From: Saprolegnia diclina VS20
Lineage: Eukaryota; Oomycota; Saprolegniomycetes; Saprolegniales; Saprolegniaceae
Assembly: GCF_000281045.1 (NCBI RefSeq)
Contig: NW_008246077.1
Location: forward strand, 130,429 to 192,102
Direction of reading: 5' to 3'
Length of the DNA stretch: 61,674 bases
Under the pieces are notes generated by a model, which did not search any database, had not been told where the DNA came from, and saw only the letters and a list, made by a program, of their open reading frames with translations. The position numbers and the translations under genes were made by a program. This document shows, one piece after another, positions 25,164-34,858 of the stretch. Numbering within the stretch: position 1 is the stretch's first letter; each line of letters starts with the position of its first letter.

Positions 25164-27188
25164 TTACAACCGACTAGTCGTCTTGCGCACGTGCTGCATG
25201 TCCGTTGCGCGCACAAAGAGCACATGGCACAGCGTCAGCGCGCGGATGGTGTAGCGCACGGGCTCGCCGGTCCGAATCTCGGCCTCACCAAAGACGCTGC
25301 CGAGGTCCAGCGTGCAGGGTGGCGCTGTCTCGACGTGGACCTTGCCCTTGCTATATAACCCATGACTGCAAGCGCCATTAAACACTGACGTACCAGAGAA
25401 AGTAGACGGCATGAGGCGCTTGGCCGCGGGTCATGATGACTTGGCCCTTTGTGTACTGCTTGGCAAGGATCAGAATGTTGGGGCCGCCGGCCGCGGCGAG
25501 CGCTTGGATCTCTACCCGTCGTATCAAGTGCCCGAACGTAGGGAAAAGGCTCGTACCGTCAAAGATCGGGTGGCGGGACGGCCACAGGATCGGCAGTAGC
25601 GGCGGCGAGAGCGCGACCGTCGAGTTGCGCTTGTACGACATGGACGTGACGTCGACGCTCTTGATCGAGTACTTGTAGTTGATCATGAGCCCATACGCGT
25701 TGTCAAAGCCGGCGCTCGAGAGGTCGGCGTCGAAATTGAGGCGCTCGACTTGCGCGCCGTTCTGCAGGTGAAAGTTGGCGACCGGGTCGACGATGCGTAG
25801 GTTCGGGCCATCGTCGCCTTCGCCGACGGGGCACGCTTCGCGCTCAAAGAGAATGTAGTTGAGACAGAGTCGCGTGAGCACGTCTTTCGCCAGCTCTTTC
25901 TACCAAACTCAAACTCAAACCATGACAACCGTACTGCGGTGACGTACAAAGATGGCCGCGTGGGGCTTCTTGTGCCACTCGTTCGCGTCGAGCTGCTTGC
26001 GGAGCCACTTGGAGGCCGAGAGCGCGTTGACGCCAAACACTTCTTGGAGCACTTGAAAGTTCTCGGGCGTAAACCACAGCAGCTGGTGGCTCTGCTTCTT
26101 GATCGGGTTAGCCGTCACTTGGTGGCTAAACCAGCTCCGGAACGACGGGACCGGCGACAAGGTCGCAAACGTATGGACGCTGGGGTACGTGCGCGCGACG
26201 CGAGTGATCGTGAGGAAGAGCAAGTGGCTCGCGAGGTTCAAGCCGCGAAGACCCAAGTGCGTGTTGGAGATCGAGTAAAAGATCGCGTGCGTCGGCGTCG
26301 TCACGGGCGGTCCCGTCGCAGGGGACAAAATGCTGTCAATGTTGCTCGAGAGTTCCCTAAACGTTTCGTTGATGACGACTAAAAGGACGCGTCATCGTAC
26401 GTGGTCACGATCGTCTCGAGAAAGACGAGCGGCTGGTGCGGCAAGTTGGAGTGGAACATGCCATAGCAGCGCCGGTTGGGCCCCGACAACCGCTGCTCGA
26501 GGTCGTCCCAGTTGCGCATGCGGTGCACACGCTCCTTCTGGAGCACGACCGCGATCGTCTCGGCGTTCTCCAGCACCAAATCGATGCTTCGAAAGTGCAC
26601 ACCCGACTGCGTCGCAAAGAGATCGCGCAAAAGCAAGTCGAGGTACATGAGCGCGTTCACCTCGTGCGTCGGCAAGATGCGATGGTACTTCTTGAGCCCG
26701 AGCGAGAGGTCCGAGCGCAGCTGCAATAGAAACGCATAGCCGTTTGGAACTGACCCGAGAAGGATGCAAAAGTGCTCGGGCACAGGCACGAGGCCGTGCT
26801 TGACGTGCTTGTACGTGTCGAGGTCCGTTGGCGGGTTGAAGCCGAGCGCGGCTGCGAGCACCTGGAACACAAGGTGCGCCCGCAGCAGCGATGGCAGCGA
26901 CCGCACGAGCAGCGACATGTCTTGGCTGCCGAGGTCCACGGCGAGCGCCAAGAGCATGTCGAGCTTCTGCTCGTCGGTGAACGCGCTGTACGAGGCAATG
27001 ACGCTCGCCGCAAAGTCGCGCCGCCGCTTGTACTCCCAGACAAAGCCCGCGTCGTGGTGCTGGTCCGTGTCCTCGACCGCGGCCTTGACGTCGGCGACGA
27101 ACGACTGTCGGTCGAACGGGACCTTGGTCTTGGCCACGGGCGCTGGCGCCGGCTTCCGATGGGCTTCGAACCACGCCGGCCCGAACAT
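25164..27188 (-). CDS. malonyl-CoA decarboxylase with C-terminal cyclic-nucleotide-binding domain
   Basis: The start is uncertain: I used the ATG at 27188 (MFGPAWFEAHRKPAP), but the frame is open up to 27338. The MCD helical N-domain is followed by the catalytic domain with AIFYSISNTHLGLRGLNLAS, ATLSPVPSFRSWF and DPVANFHLQNGA; the Ser and His equivalent to the human catalytic pair (in SP.PGF and NFHLQNG) are present. After the usual MCD end (GLMINYKYSIKSVD) comes a further ~190 residues: YTKGQVIMTRGQAPHAVYFL, KGKVHVE, LDLGSVFGEAEIRTGE and RYTIRALTLCHVLFVR, a cyclic-nucleotide-binding fold. The protein ends TTSRL, a peroxisomal PTS1-type tripeptide. MCD converts malonyl-CoA to acetyl-CoA, relieving inhibition of fatty-acid oxidation. 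The CNB fusion suggests allosteric control; this is inference. Introns near 26380, 25910 and 25345-25395. Confidence 0.88.
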
Positions 27189-27571
27189 GCAAAATTTAGA
27201 TCGCCAAAGCTCGCGCAATGGATTCGACGTTGGTATACAAACATCAAGCTTCGGACGAAAATAATTTGACCAACGACGTTTAAACCGTTGCGTAAACAAC
27301 GTTAAAGCTACTTTCTGCGTAAACACGATCGCCAGCAAGGTGCTGTGCAGGATACGACGTGGGGATTCGATGACGACAGTTGCTCAACCTCCTCGCGCTG
27401 ACGTTGGAACATAGACCACTTTCACTGCACTTGCAGTACCGGTGGCACATTTGGGCTGTTCCGTTTAACCGGTTATGGAGGCGTTAAATCACTCCGTGGG
27501 TTTTAGCTTAAACGGATCCGGATAACAAGCCGCGAGCGGTCCCATTGTTTGCCGCAGGACCAGCAGCAGCG
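27189..27571. promoter_or_regulatory. divergent promoter region, MCD fusion / PRPF4
   Basis: This spacer lies between divergent starts. It may include an upstream first exon or N-terminal extension of the MCD gene, because its frame stays open to 27338. No other signal was noticed. Confidence 0.35.
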
Positions 27572-29146
27572 ATGGCCGAGCGATCGACGATCCACTTTGG
27601 CGCGCTCTCTGCGAGCAGCATCGTCGGCGCGGGCTCTAGCTCCGTCCAGGCTGGTATCCGCGCGGGTAATATCAACACGGGCAACTCGGGCGAGAAGGAG
27701 GTGCTTGAGCTCTCGGAGACGAGTCGACTGGCCCAGGAGAAGCATGCGGAGCAGCTCCGGCGGCTCGAGACCGAGCGCCGCGCGCGCTTGATCCAAGTGC
27801 CGACGCGCACCGAAGAAGTCATCCAGCAGCTGCGTAGCCTTGGCGAGCCCATCACATTGTTCGGCGAGAAGCCCGAAGATCGTCGGGCGCGTCTTCGCGA
27901 TCTCCTCGGCGCCCTCCAGCTCGCGGGCGACGTCGACATGATCGTCGCGGCGCAGGCCAAAGCAAACGCTGCTGCTTCCGAGCTAGTCGGGTACGAGAAG
28001 GAGAAGAAGGTTGCGGTTGAAGACCAGCTTTTCTACGTGCCGCTCAAGACGAACGACCTCAAGGTCGCCCGCCACGCCATGTTCAAGCACTCGATGGTGA
28101 GCACGAGCGCGCGGCTTCAGCAAGAGCGCGCGCAAATGGAAGGAACCGTCTTTGATGCTGACAAGCACGCGGCGCAGCTGTACCGCGAGGCGCAAGAAAC
28201 GAGCCTGAACGCGAGTCAGCTCGCAGACGTCCGGCCGCTCTCGCACGTCAAGTTTTCGCCCGACGCAAGTCTTCTGGCAACGGGGTCGTGGAGCTCGAAC
28301 GTCAAGATCTGGAACAGCAAGTCGTGCGACCTCGTGCACACGTTGACGGGGCACACGGATCGCATCACGGGCCTTGCGTGGCACCCGGCGTCGACGACCG
28401 AGAGCCCGATCTTGGCTTCGGGGGCGGCCGATGGCACGGCCAAGATCTGGAAGGGCAACGCGCTGGCCATGACGCTCAAGGGGCACCAAAACCGGTACGA
28501 AAACCTCCGATTTTCGACATGGAAATGGCTCATCTTGGTGCGTAGGCTGGGCCAAATCGCGTTTCATCCGCTCGGCACGTACCTCGCAACAACGAGTTTT
28601 GACCACTCGTGGCGGCTCTGGGACATTGAGCGGGGCACGGAGCTCCTCTTCCAGGAAGGCCACTACCGTGAAGTGTATGCGATCGCGGCGCAGCCCGACG
28701 GCGCGCTCATGGCCACGGGGGACCTCAATGGCCTCGGGCGTATCTGGGACATTCGGTCGGGGAAAGCGATCTTGCCGCTCCAGGGCCACGCCAAGCAGAT
28801 CGTGTCCATGAGCTGGCACCCCAACGGGCACGTGTTGGCGACGGGCAGTGACGACCACACGATCCGCGTTTGGGATCTGCGCAAGCGCCAAAACATCTAC
28901 GTCGTGCCTGCGCATGACGCGATGGTGTCCACGGTGTGCTACTCTTCGTCGGGCGAGGTGCTTGCGTCGGCGTCGTTTGATGGGTCGATGAAGCTGTGGC
29001 GGTCGCGCAACTGGACCTGCCTCTCCGTGCTGAAAGGCCATGACGGCAAGGTCATGTCGCTCGACATGGCGCCGGACGAGACGCACTACGTCTCGGCGGG
29101 CTGGGACCGCACCTTCAAGACCTGGGCGCCAGCCCGCGAGTGCTAA
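27572..29146 (+). CDS. PRPF4: U4/U6 snRNP protein PRPF4 (Prp4p-type WD40)
   Basis: I chose the ATG at 27572 (MAERSTIHFG); an in-frame ATG lies nine codons upstream. The N-terminal part carries the PRP4-type motif RTEEVIQQLRSLGEPITLFG and GEKPEDRRARLRDLL, which contacts PRPF3 in the U4/U6 particle. Seven WD40 blades follow, e.g. PDASLLATGSWSSNVKIWN, GHTDRITGLAWHP, LATTSFDHSWRLWD, LATGSDDHTIRVWD and LASASFDGSMKLWRS. A 51-bp intron (28495-28545) sits within blade 3: it has GT..AG ends, length divisible by three and no stop, so it reads through; removing it joins HQNR to LGQIAFHP as in the family. The spliced protein is 507 aa (human 522). Function: spliceosomal tri-snRNP. Confidence 0.95.
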   Translation: MAERSTIHFGALSASSIVGAGSSSVQAGIRAGNINTGNSGEKEVLELSETSRLAQEKHAEQLRRLETERRARLIQVPTRTEEVIQQLRSLGEPITLFGEKPEDRRARLRDLLGALQLAGDVDMIVAAQAKANAAASELVGYEKEKKVAVEDQLFYVPLKTNDLKVARHAMFKHSMVSTSARLQQERAQMEGTVFDADKHAAQLYREAQETSLNASQLADVRPLSHVKFSPDASLLATGSWSSNVKIWNSKSCDLVHTLTGHTDRITGLAWHPASTTESPILASGAADGTAKIWKGNALAMTLKGHQNRYENLRFSTWKWLILVRRLGQIAFHPLGTYLATTSFDHSWRLWDIERGTELLFQEGHYREVYAIAAQPDGALMATGDLNGLGRIWDIRSGKAILPLQGHAKQIVSMSWHPNGHVLATGSDDHTIRVWDLRKRQNIYVVPAHDAMVSTVCYSSSGEVLASASFDGSMKLWRSRNWTCLSVLKGHDGKVMSLDMAPDETHYVSAGWDRTFKTWAPAREC

Positions 29147-29195
29147 TGTAACAATCAATTTCACGTTCGTGGATGATCGCGTTTGGCGCACGGCC

Positions 29196-29226
29196 ATTGG
29201 TGGAAGCAATTGCGCAATATGATTGG
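29196..29226. promoter_or_regulatory. paired CCAAT boxes before EXOSC5
   Basis: Two ATTGG motifs (29196-29200 and 29222-29226) lie 39-69 bp before the EXOSC5 ATG, in a 118-bp gap after PRPF4. The position suggests a very compact core promoter. Confidence 0.45.
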
Positions 29227-29264
29227 TCGAAAAGATTTGTGTTTAGCGACCAACTATTTACAAG

Positions 29265-30034
29265 ATGGCAACGCCGGATCGCCGCGAGGACGGCCGACTG
29301 GTCCAAGAGATCCGCCCGCTCGCCTGCGAGCAGAGCCTGCTCAACCGCGCCGACGGCTCTGCGCGCTTCAACCATGGCACGACGTCGGTGCTGGCGTCCG
29401 TCTCGGGCCCCGCGGCGGCCAAGCTCCGGCGCCAGGAGAAGTCGTCCGGCGCGACGCTCGAAGTGACGTTCAAGGCCGAGAAGGGCGCGCCGTCCGCGCG
29501 CGACAAGGAGTACGAGATGATTTTGCGCGAGACGTTCGAGCCGATCATCGTGCTCGAGAACTTTCCCCGTGCAGTCGTTAGCATCACGGTGCAGGTCGTC
29601 GAGGACGACGGCGCGCTTCTCGCCGTGGCCATCAACGCCGTCAACCTCGCGCTCATCGACGCCGGTGTGCCCATGCGCAGCATCGTTGGCGCAATCACGT
29701 GCTCGATCCTTGAAGACGGCCAGCTGTGCTTGGACCCGTCGCGCTCCGAGGGCGAGGTGCGACGACGACGACGATCATTCGAGGTATCCTAACCTGCATG
29801 TAGACGGCGGCAGCCACGGTCACAACGGCGTGTTGCGGCAACAACGACGGCATCTTGACCTCGATGACGTCTGGCGTGCTCTCGGAAGAGCAGTACTTTG
29901 CCTGCTCGGAGATCTGCAGACGGTAAGCATCACACCATGTCACCGAACAAGCATGCTCATCACCACGTAGAGCCATCGATAGCGTCCTCGCCGTTGTGCG
30001 TATTTCCCAGGAGAGCAAATTCAACAACGCGTAA
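29265..30034 (+). CDS. exosome subunit RRP46/EXOSC5
   Basis: This RNase PH-like subunit belongs to the exosome ring. Exon 1 begins MATPDRREDGRLVQEIRPL with CEQSLLNRADGSARFNHGTT, then PRAVVSITVQVVEDDG and AINAVNLALIDAGVPMRSI, matching the EXOSC5 family rather than RRP41/42. An intron of about 50 bp after EGE leads to the exon TAAATVTTACCGNND, GVLSEEQYFACSE, and a last intron to the end SQESKFNNA at 30034. Length is about 235 aa, as in human. Without splicing the frame would end at 29792. The eukaryotic ring subunit is thought to be catalytically inert and structural, guiding RNA to Rrp44. It sits directly downstream of PRPF4 on the same strand. Confidence 0.93.
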
Positions 30035-30413
30035 ACCTACAACTCACCCCGTGTCTTCTTCTCTGCATCCGTCGTCTTGCCCCAGCTCGATGCAGCAATA
30101 TGAGCTACGTACGATTCTAGCACGCAGTAGTACTCGGCGAGCGCTGCGCTCTGGTCCATTCCGTCCTGTTGCTTGGTGTCGCGACCGCGATCGAAACCAT
30201 TGCCTTGATGGAGCGACAGCGAGATAGTTGGGGGAACATCAGCATCTCAGATATGGCATATGCCGCAGACAAAATGTGGCGTTTGCCGAACTCAATGATG
30301 TGAATCGGCACAATAGGCGATACTCAGTGGCATGTCCCACCCGGGGAAAAAGCCGGAGGTCGAAGGTTTTGCCCACGCCAGCCGTGGGTTTAATTTCCGT
30401 CAACTTCAGCAGT
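30035..30413. other. intergenic, nothing seen
   Basis: This 379-bp spacer upstream of the BED/S51 gene has an open frame in continuity with that gene from 30228, but the extra N-terminal residues show no domain texture. Confidence 0.4.
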
Positions 30414-31409
30414 ATGGACGCGACGCCGCCGCCGCCGACCAAGCCCAAGGGCGGCCGCCCGCGCGACGGCGTCTGGGCCGACTTTGACGAGTCGACGGGC
30501 AAGCCGCGGTCCTGCATCTGCACGTGGTGCCGGATCGAGATGAAGTCGGAGCCGAAGCGCATGATCCACCACCTCGCGTCCAAATGCAAGGAGATCGACC
30601 TCGCTGGGCGCAACAAGTACCTTCTTCGCTGGAACGAGATGATGTCGGCGGGCCACGACGACGACTCGGGCGTCCCGCGCAAGGTGCAAAAGATCTCCAA
30701 CAAGAAGCGCAAGATCCTCATATCGGGCGGCGGCTTCAATAGCACGTACCTCAAGTACGTGGTGGCGCTCACAGGCAAAGCACGGCCGCGCATCTGCTTC
30801 TTGCCGACTGCCGCCGGCGACAGCCAAGACAAGATTGTCCAGTTTTACGAAGACTGCGCGGCCTTGAACGTCGAGCCGCACGTGCAGTTGAGCTTCCTCA
30901 GCAGCGCCAAGCAGGCGCGCGACTGGGACGAAGTCCTCCTCTCCATGGACGCGATCGTCTGCTCGAGCGGCAACACGGTCAACCAGCAAGCGATCTGGAA
31001 AGCCCATGGCCTCGACGAGATTCTCAAACACGCTTGGGACAAAGGGATTATTCTCTGCGGCTCGGGTGCGGGCGCGCTCTGCTGGTTCGAGGAAGGCACG
31101 ACCGACTCGCGCCCCAAGCGGCTCTCGACGGTCAAGTGTCTCGGGTTTCTACCGGGCAGCCACTGCCCGCACTACGACTCGGAGCCGCACCGGCGACCGC
31201 TGTACCAAAAGCTCATTTCGACCGGGGAGCTCAAGCCCGGGTACGCCTGCGACGACGATGCAGGTATTTACTTTGAGGACGCCGAGCCGATCCGCGCCGT
31301 CACTGCGCGCGCCGACGCCAAGGTCTACTACGTGAGCATGGTCGAGGGCCACGTCCAGGAGCAGCTCCTTCCGACGCATTCGATCGACAGCAACATCTGC
31401 ACTGTCTAA
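30414..31409 (+). CDS. BED zinc finger fused to S51-type (dipeptidase E/cyanophycinase) domain
   Basis: A single exon encodes 331 residues from MDATPPPPTKPKGGRPRDG. Residues ~20-65 form a BED-like finger: WADFDESTGKP, then CTWC and the HHLASKC half. A basic linker (NKKRKILISGGGFN) leads into a peptidase S51 fold: ARPRICFLPTAAGDS, AIVCSSGNTVNQQAIW, IILCGSGAGALCWFEEG, GFLPGSHCPHYD. In this family the nucleophile sits in G-x-S-A-G-A; here the aligned residue is Gly (GSGAGA, with Ser one position earlier), while the later CPHYD His is kept. So peptidase activity is doubtful and a pseudoenzyme is plausible. BED fingers bind DNA, so the fused protein may act in the nucleus. Both domains are clear; combined function is unknown. 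Confidence 0.8.
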   Translation: MDATPPPPTKPKGGRPRDGVWADFDESTGKPRSCICTWCRIEMKSEPKRMIHHLASKCKEIDLAGRNKYLLRWNEMMSAGHDDDSGVPRKVQKISNKKRKILISGGGFNSTYLKYVVALTGKARPRICFLPTAAGDSQDKIVQFYEDCAALNVEPHVQLSFLSSAKQARDWDEVLLSMDAIVCSSGNTVNQQAIWKAHGLDEILKHAWDKGIILCGSGAGALCWFEEGTTDSRPKRLSTVKCLGFLPGSHCPHYDSEPHRRPLYQKLISTGELKPGYACDDDAGIYFEDAEPIRAVTARADAKVYYVSMVEGHVQEQLLPTHSIDSNICTV

Positions 31410-31495
31410 CATGCGTCTGTCAATACAATTGTGTACATTTTTCATCGCGTTGAGAAAAAGGCCAGCTAGTCAACGCTCCAACAGAGTCGACAAAC

Positions 31496-33153
31496 ATGCA
31501 ACAGCGCCCGAGCATGCTCTCGACCTCCGACTACCTCGATGAGGAGGAGCTCTGGACAACGATGTTTCCGGACGAGTCGTCCCTGCATGCAGCGGACCCG
31601 TCGCCACCGCAAGTCGCACACCGGGTCGCGGCCAACGCGTGCAAGGACGAAGACCCGTCGCTGTGGCTCCAGGTGATGCAAGTGGCTGACCTCGGTGACT
31701 CGTCGGCGTCGTTCCCACCGCCGCCAAACGCGGACGCGCCGGTCACGGGACCACTCACGCTTCCGATGCACCCGTCCGGCGGCAGTACTTCAACCTTCAG
31801 TGTTGGGCCCGACTTGATGGTATTTTGTAGGTCTCTCCAAGCCCGCGTTTCGCCACGACGGCTTGCTCGTTGTCGGCTCGGAGGCGAGTCCGACCGACTC
31901 GTTTGCGACCGAGCACGGTCTCTTCGTCTCCAACTTTCGGTCGCCAGACCATGGGTTCCTGCCCCTGCGCCACGTATGCAACCTCACCTGTCGCGCCTCA
32001 TCGTCTCGTGTAGGCGGTCCGTGACCTGCAGTGGATCGAGCCCCACGCAATCGTCCTCGCAGTTGGCAAGGACCTCCAAGTGCTGCATGTCGGCGCAACT
32101 GCCGCCGAGTGCCATCTCCAAGGTACACACTTTGCTCGGCCCCATCCGCGATGGTTTGCGTAGCCCCCATCACGATGACGCACTCGAATCTCATCCGCGA
32201 GCTCGCCGTGTGCCCCGCCAACGCCCGGCAGGTTCTCTCGGGGGGTACGTTGCCGCTTGAACACAAACCCTCGACATGATGCATCGGAGATTAGGGTTTG
32301 ACGAGACAGTGTGCATGACGGACCTCGACTGCGCCGACGTGCTCCTCAAATTCGACGCGCGGGACGTCGTGAGCAGTTTGCGCTGGATCCCCGATGGTCC
32401 ATATCTCGCTGTCTGCATCCCTTTCTCTCATACCGAGTAGGCACCGCGCACCGCGTGAGCTGGACGACGGACGGCGGCGCGTATAGCATGGCCGACATCC
32501 GCGTCAAGTCGGCGTCGGGGCAGCTCAACGTGGCGTCGCCCTCGCTCTTTGTACCGACTTGGAGCTCTTGTGCTCCGTTCTTATTTCATTCGAGTAGCGC
32601 TTTGAAGTCACGGGCGGTCTCTACGCCCACGACTACGCGTCCGAGCACGACGTGGTCTTGGCGTACGAAAAGGGGCACCTCGCCTTTCTCGATGTGCGCA
32701 AACTGCCGGCGCACGATGCTTGGTACACGCATGCGCTTCCACTCGTATTTTAAAGGGGTGCTCTTGTAGCTACCTCATGGTACAGTCGCCCCTCCACACG
32801 GTCGGTGAAGTGCGCAAATCGCTCTGCGGCGACGTCGCCCTCTTTGGCCTCGGCGGCTTCGCGATCGCTGACCTCTCTCGGGCGTCGTGCTTGCACCCGA
32901 CCCGCTGCTCCATGTACGCTACGACCGACTGCTTATCTCCAACCTCTGGCGTAGTGAGTTTTTCCCCGTCCACATGGACCCGACGCGCAAGACGAGCGGC
33001 GACTTTGCCGTCGACAACGTCAACTTGCTCGCTGTCAGCGACAGGTATTAATGCGTTACGATGACCAGGGTCACGCAGCTGCGTAGCGCCGGCCTCGTCT
33101 CCATGTACGACATGCAGACGCTCCGCGGCGTCGACGACACGTTTGCGCTCTGA
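31496..33153 (+). CDS. WD40-like beta-propeller protein, uncharacterised
   Basis: The first exon starts MQQRPSMLSTSDYLDEEELW, an acidic disordered N-terminus; MLSTSD at 31511 is an alternative start. After introns the chain continues with degenerate propeller blades: HDGLLVVGSEASPTDSF and GLFVSNFRSPDHG, AVRDLQWIEPHAIVLAVG with LQVLHV, DETVCMTDLDCADVLLKF with VVSSLRWIPDG, and VVLAYEKGHLAFLDVRKLP. It ends SMYDMQTLRGVDDTFAL at 33153. About eight introns of 45-60 bp are implied. The repeated structure Leu-x-x-Gly/Asp, beta strand, (V/F)xDxR-like endings is WD40-like but no specific orthologue is recognised. Its stop lies only six bases from the stop of the convergent gene at 33160. Confidence 0.55.
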
Positions 33154-33159
33154 GTCTAC

Positions 33160-34719
33160 CTACTTGTGCAGCACGGCGCGAAAGAGCGTCGCGACTGGGC
33201 TCTCGGTGCCGCCGCCGCTTAAGAACGCCTCGGCGTGCAATGCAGCGTAGTGTTGGAGCTCTTTGATGTGGCTGTCGTTGGTGGCCGCCGTCGCGCCTAC
33301 GCATAGCCATTCATGCATTGGTGTTGGAGTATCGCACTTGTACCGGCCTGGGACTCGTACTTGGCGATGACTTGGCCTTCGACGATGGCAAGGAACCACT
33401 CGTGCTCCTACGCCCGCTCGTGAAGAGGGGATGCTCGAGACCGGTCTCGCGTACCTTGCTGCGCGTCGACTTGATGCGGCCGAGGTGGGACGTGGCAAGA
33501 AACGTTTTGAGTGACGGGGCTTGCAGCGTCTACGAGTTAAGTGTGTGAGCTAATGCGGACGCTGCGAAGCTGAAGCACCTGGAGAAAGGTGTGGCGCGTC
33601 GACCGCGACAAGTCGGCGACGCCGCTCAGAACGCGCTGGAGACAATTTTCAATCTGGTCGGTGACGCTCAGGAGCATCTCGAGAAGCCGCAACGTCGCGA
33701 CGCACGTCTCCTTGGCGTCGTCGTCGTCCGGCTTGCATGTGCCAGAGTCATAGACGCGCTTCCAGAGCTGGAGGATCATGTCGATGGCTTGGAGAATGCC
33801 GTGGTTGGCGACGCGCGCGCCTTTCGCCTTGGGCGCCTTGGAGGCGTTCAAGAGCGCGTAGATGCGCGCGTGCTGCAGCCAGCGGCGGTTCGTCGCCGCA
33901 TAGCGCGACTCGCAGATGAGCATGTCCCGGCGCAAGATGTAGACAAAGAACTGCAGCACAATGAGCGTCCTACGCATCGTCCTTATCGTCCGCATCATGC
34001 AAGAAGCAACGAGAACGCACCGATCCCAGACAGCGTTCATCGTCTTGGTCGCGGCTGTCTCGAGGAGCGACGCCATGATCTCCCAGCGGTCCGGGTACTC
34101 GAGCGACGTATTGCAGAGCGACGCTTGGTCAAAGACAAAAGTCAAGGACGCGCAGATGTCGACTGCGCGGTCGTACGACGGCTTCGAGTCCTCTATGACC
34201 TCGAGGCACTGCGAGAACGTCATGGCCGTCGGGTACTCCTTCCCGAGCGCGACGAGCGAGCGCAGCGCTGCATGCGCGATCTCCGGGTTGCTCGTCTTGA
34301 GCGATGTGTTGAGGTCAAAGACCTACGTAAGCCATGAGGCGTGGTCCTTGCGACGAGAAAGGACGGACGAGCGAGTTGTTCATGCGCGACTTGACCGTCG
34401 ACGATGGCGTAAAGGGCTTTTGGTCATTGTCGAGGCGCAGCCGCTGGGGCGTCACAATGCTGACCGCGTCCTTATCGTCATCGTCGTCTTCCTCGATGCT
34501 AATGACACCACTGGCGTCGATGCGCGTGGCCGGTGGTGGACGTGGCGGCGGCGTAGAGAGGTCCACCGAGGCCAAGGACGCGCGCTTGGCGCGGGACGAA
34601 GGCGAGAAGAACGCGTCCATCATCGGCTGCGACCCATCAAGCGACGACCGCGGGGAGAAGAAGCCCGAGATCGACGGCTGCGCCTTGACGTCGTCGGGCT
34701 TGCGCTTCCGGCCCGACAT
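33160..34719 (-). CDS. helical protein with two tandem N-terminal PCNA-interacting boxes
   Basis: I chose the ATG at 34719 (MSGRKRKPDDV). Within the first 40 residues are two canonical PIP boxes, QPSISGFF and QPMMDAFF, each followed by SP. An acidic patch (ISIEEDDDDDKD) follows. After an intron near 34322 comes a large all-helical region: LKTSNPEIAHAALRSLVALG, PTAMTFSQCLEVIEDS, TMNAVWDRCVLVASCM, IVLQFFVYILRRDMLICE, ILQAIDMILQLWKRVYDS. The C-terminal exons end HAEAFLSGGGTESPVATLF and the stop at 33160. PIP boxes bind the PCNA clamp, so a role in replication or repair is likely. I cannot name the family; a distant SLF2/CANIN-type helical domain is only a guess. Divergent from the TSEN54-like gene by 139 bp. 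Confidence 0.6.
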
Positions 34720-34858
34720 GCTGCCAATGTGAAAATGGGAACTCGAAAAAAGAAAATGAAAAAAAATGAAAAAAATGGTTTTGAGTTTCGTTTCGTTTGG
34801 TGCACAGGAATTCTGTATGCGAGTCCAAAATCTTGAAATCTCGCAACCGCTGCAAGCC

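Noticed and set aside
27983-29209. 408-codon minus-strand open frame
   Set aside because: It is antisense to PRPF4, lacks domain texture, and the plus strand clearly encodes WD40 blades.
30414-30620. BED finger as a remnant of a hAT DNA transposon
   Set aside because: The finger is in an intact frame with an S51 domain, and no transposase catalytic region or terminal inverted repeats were seen.
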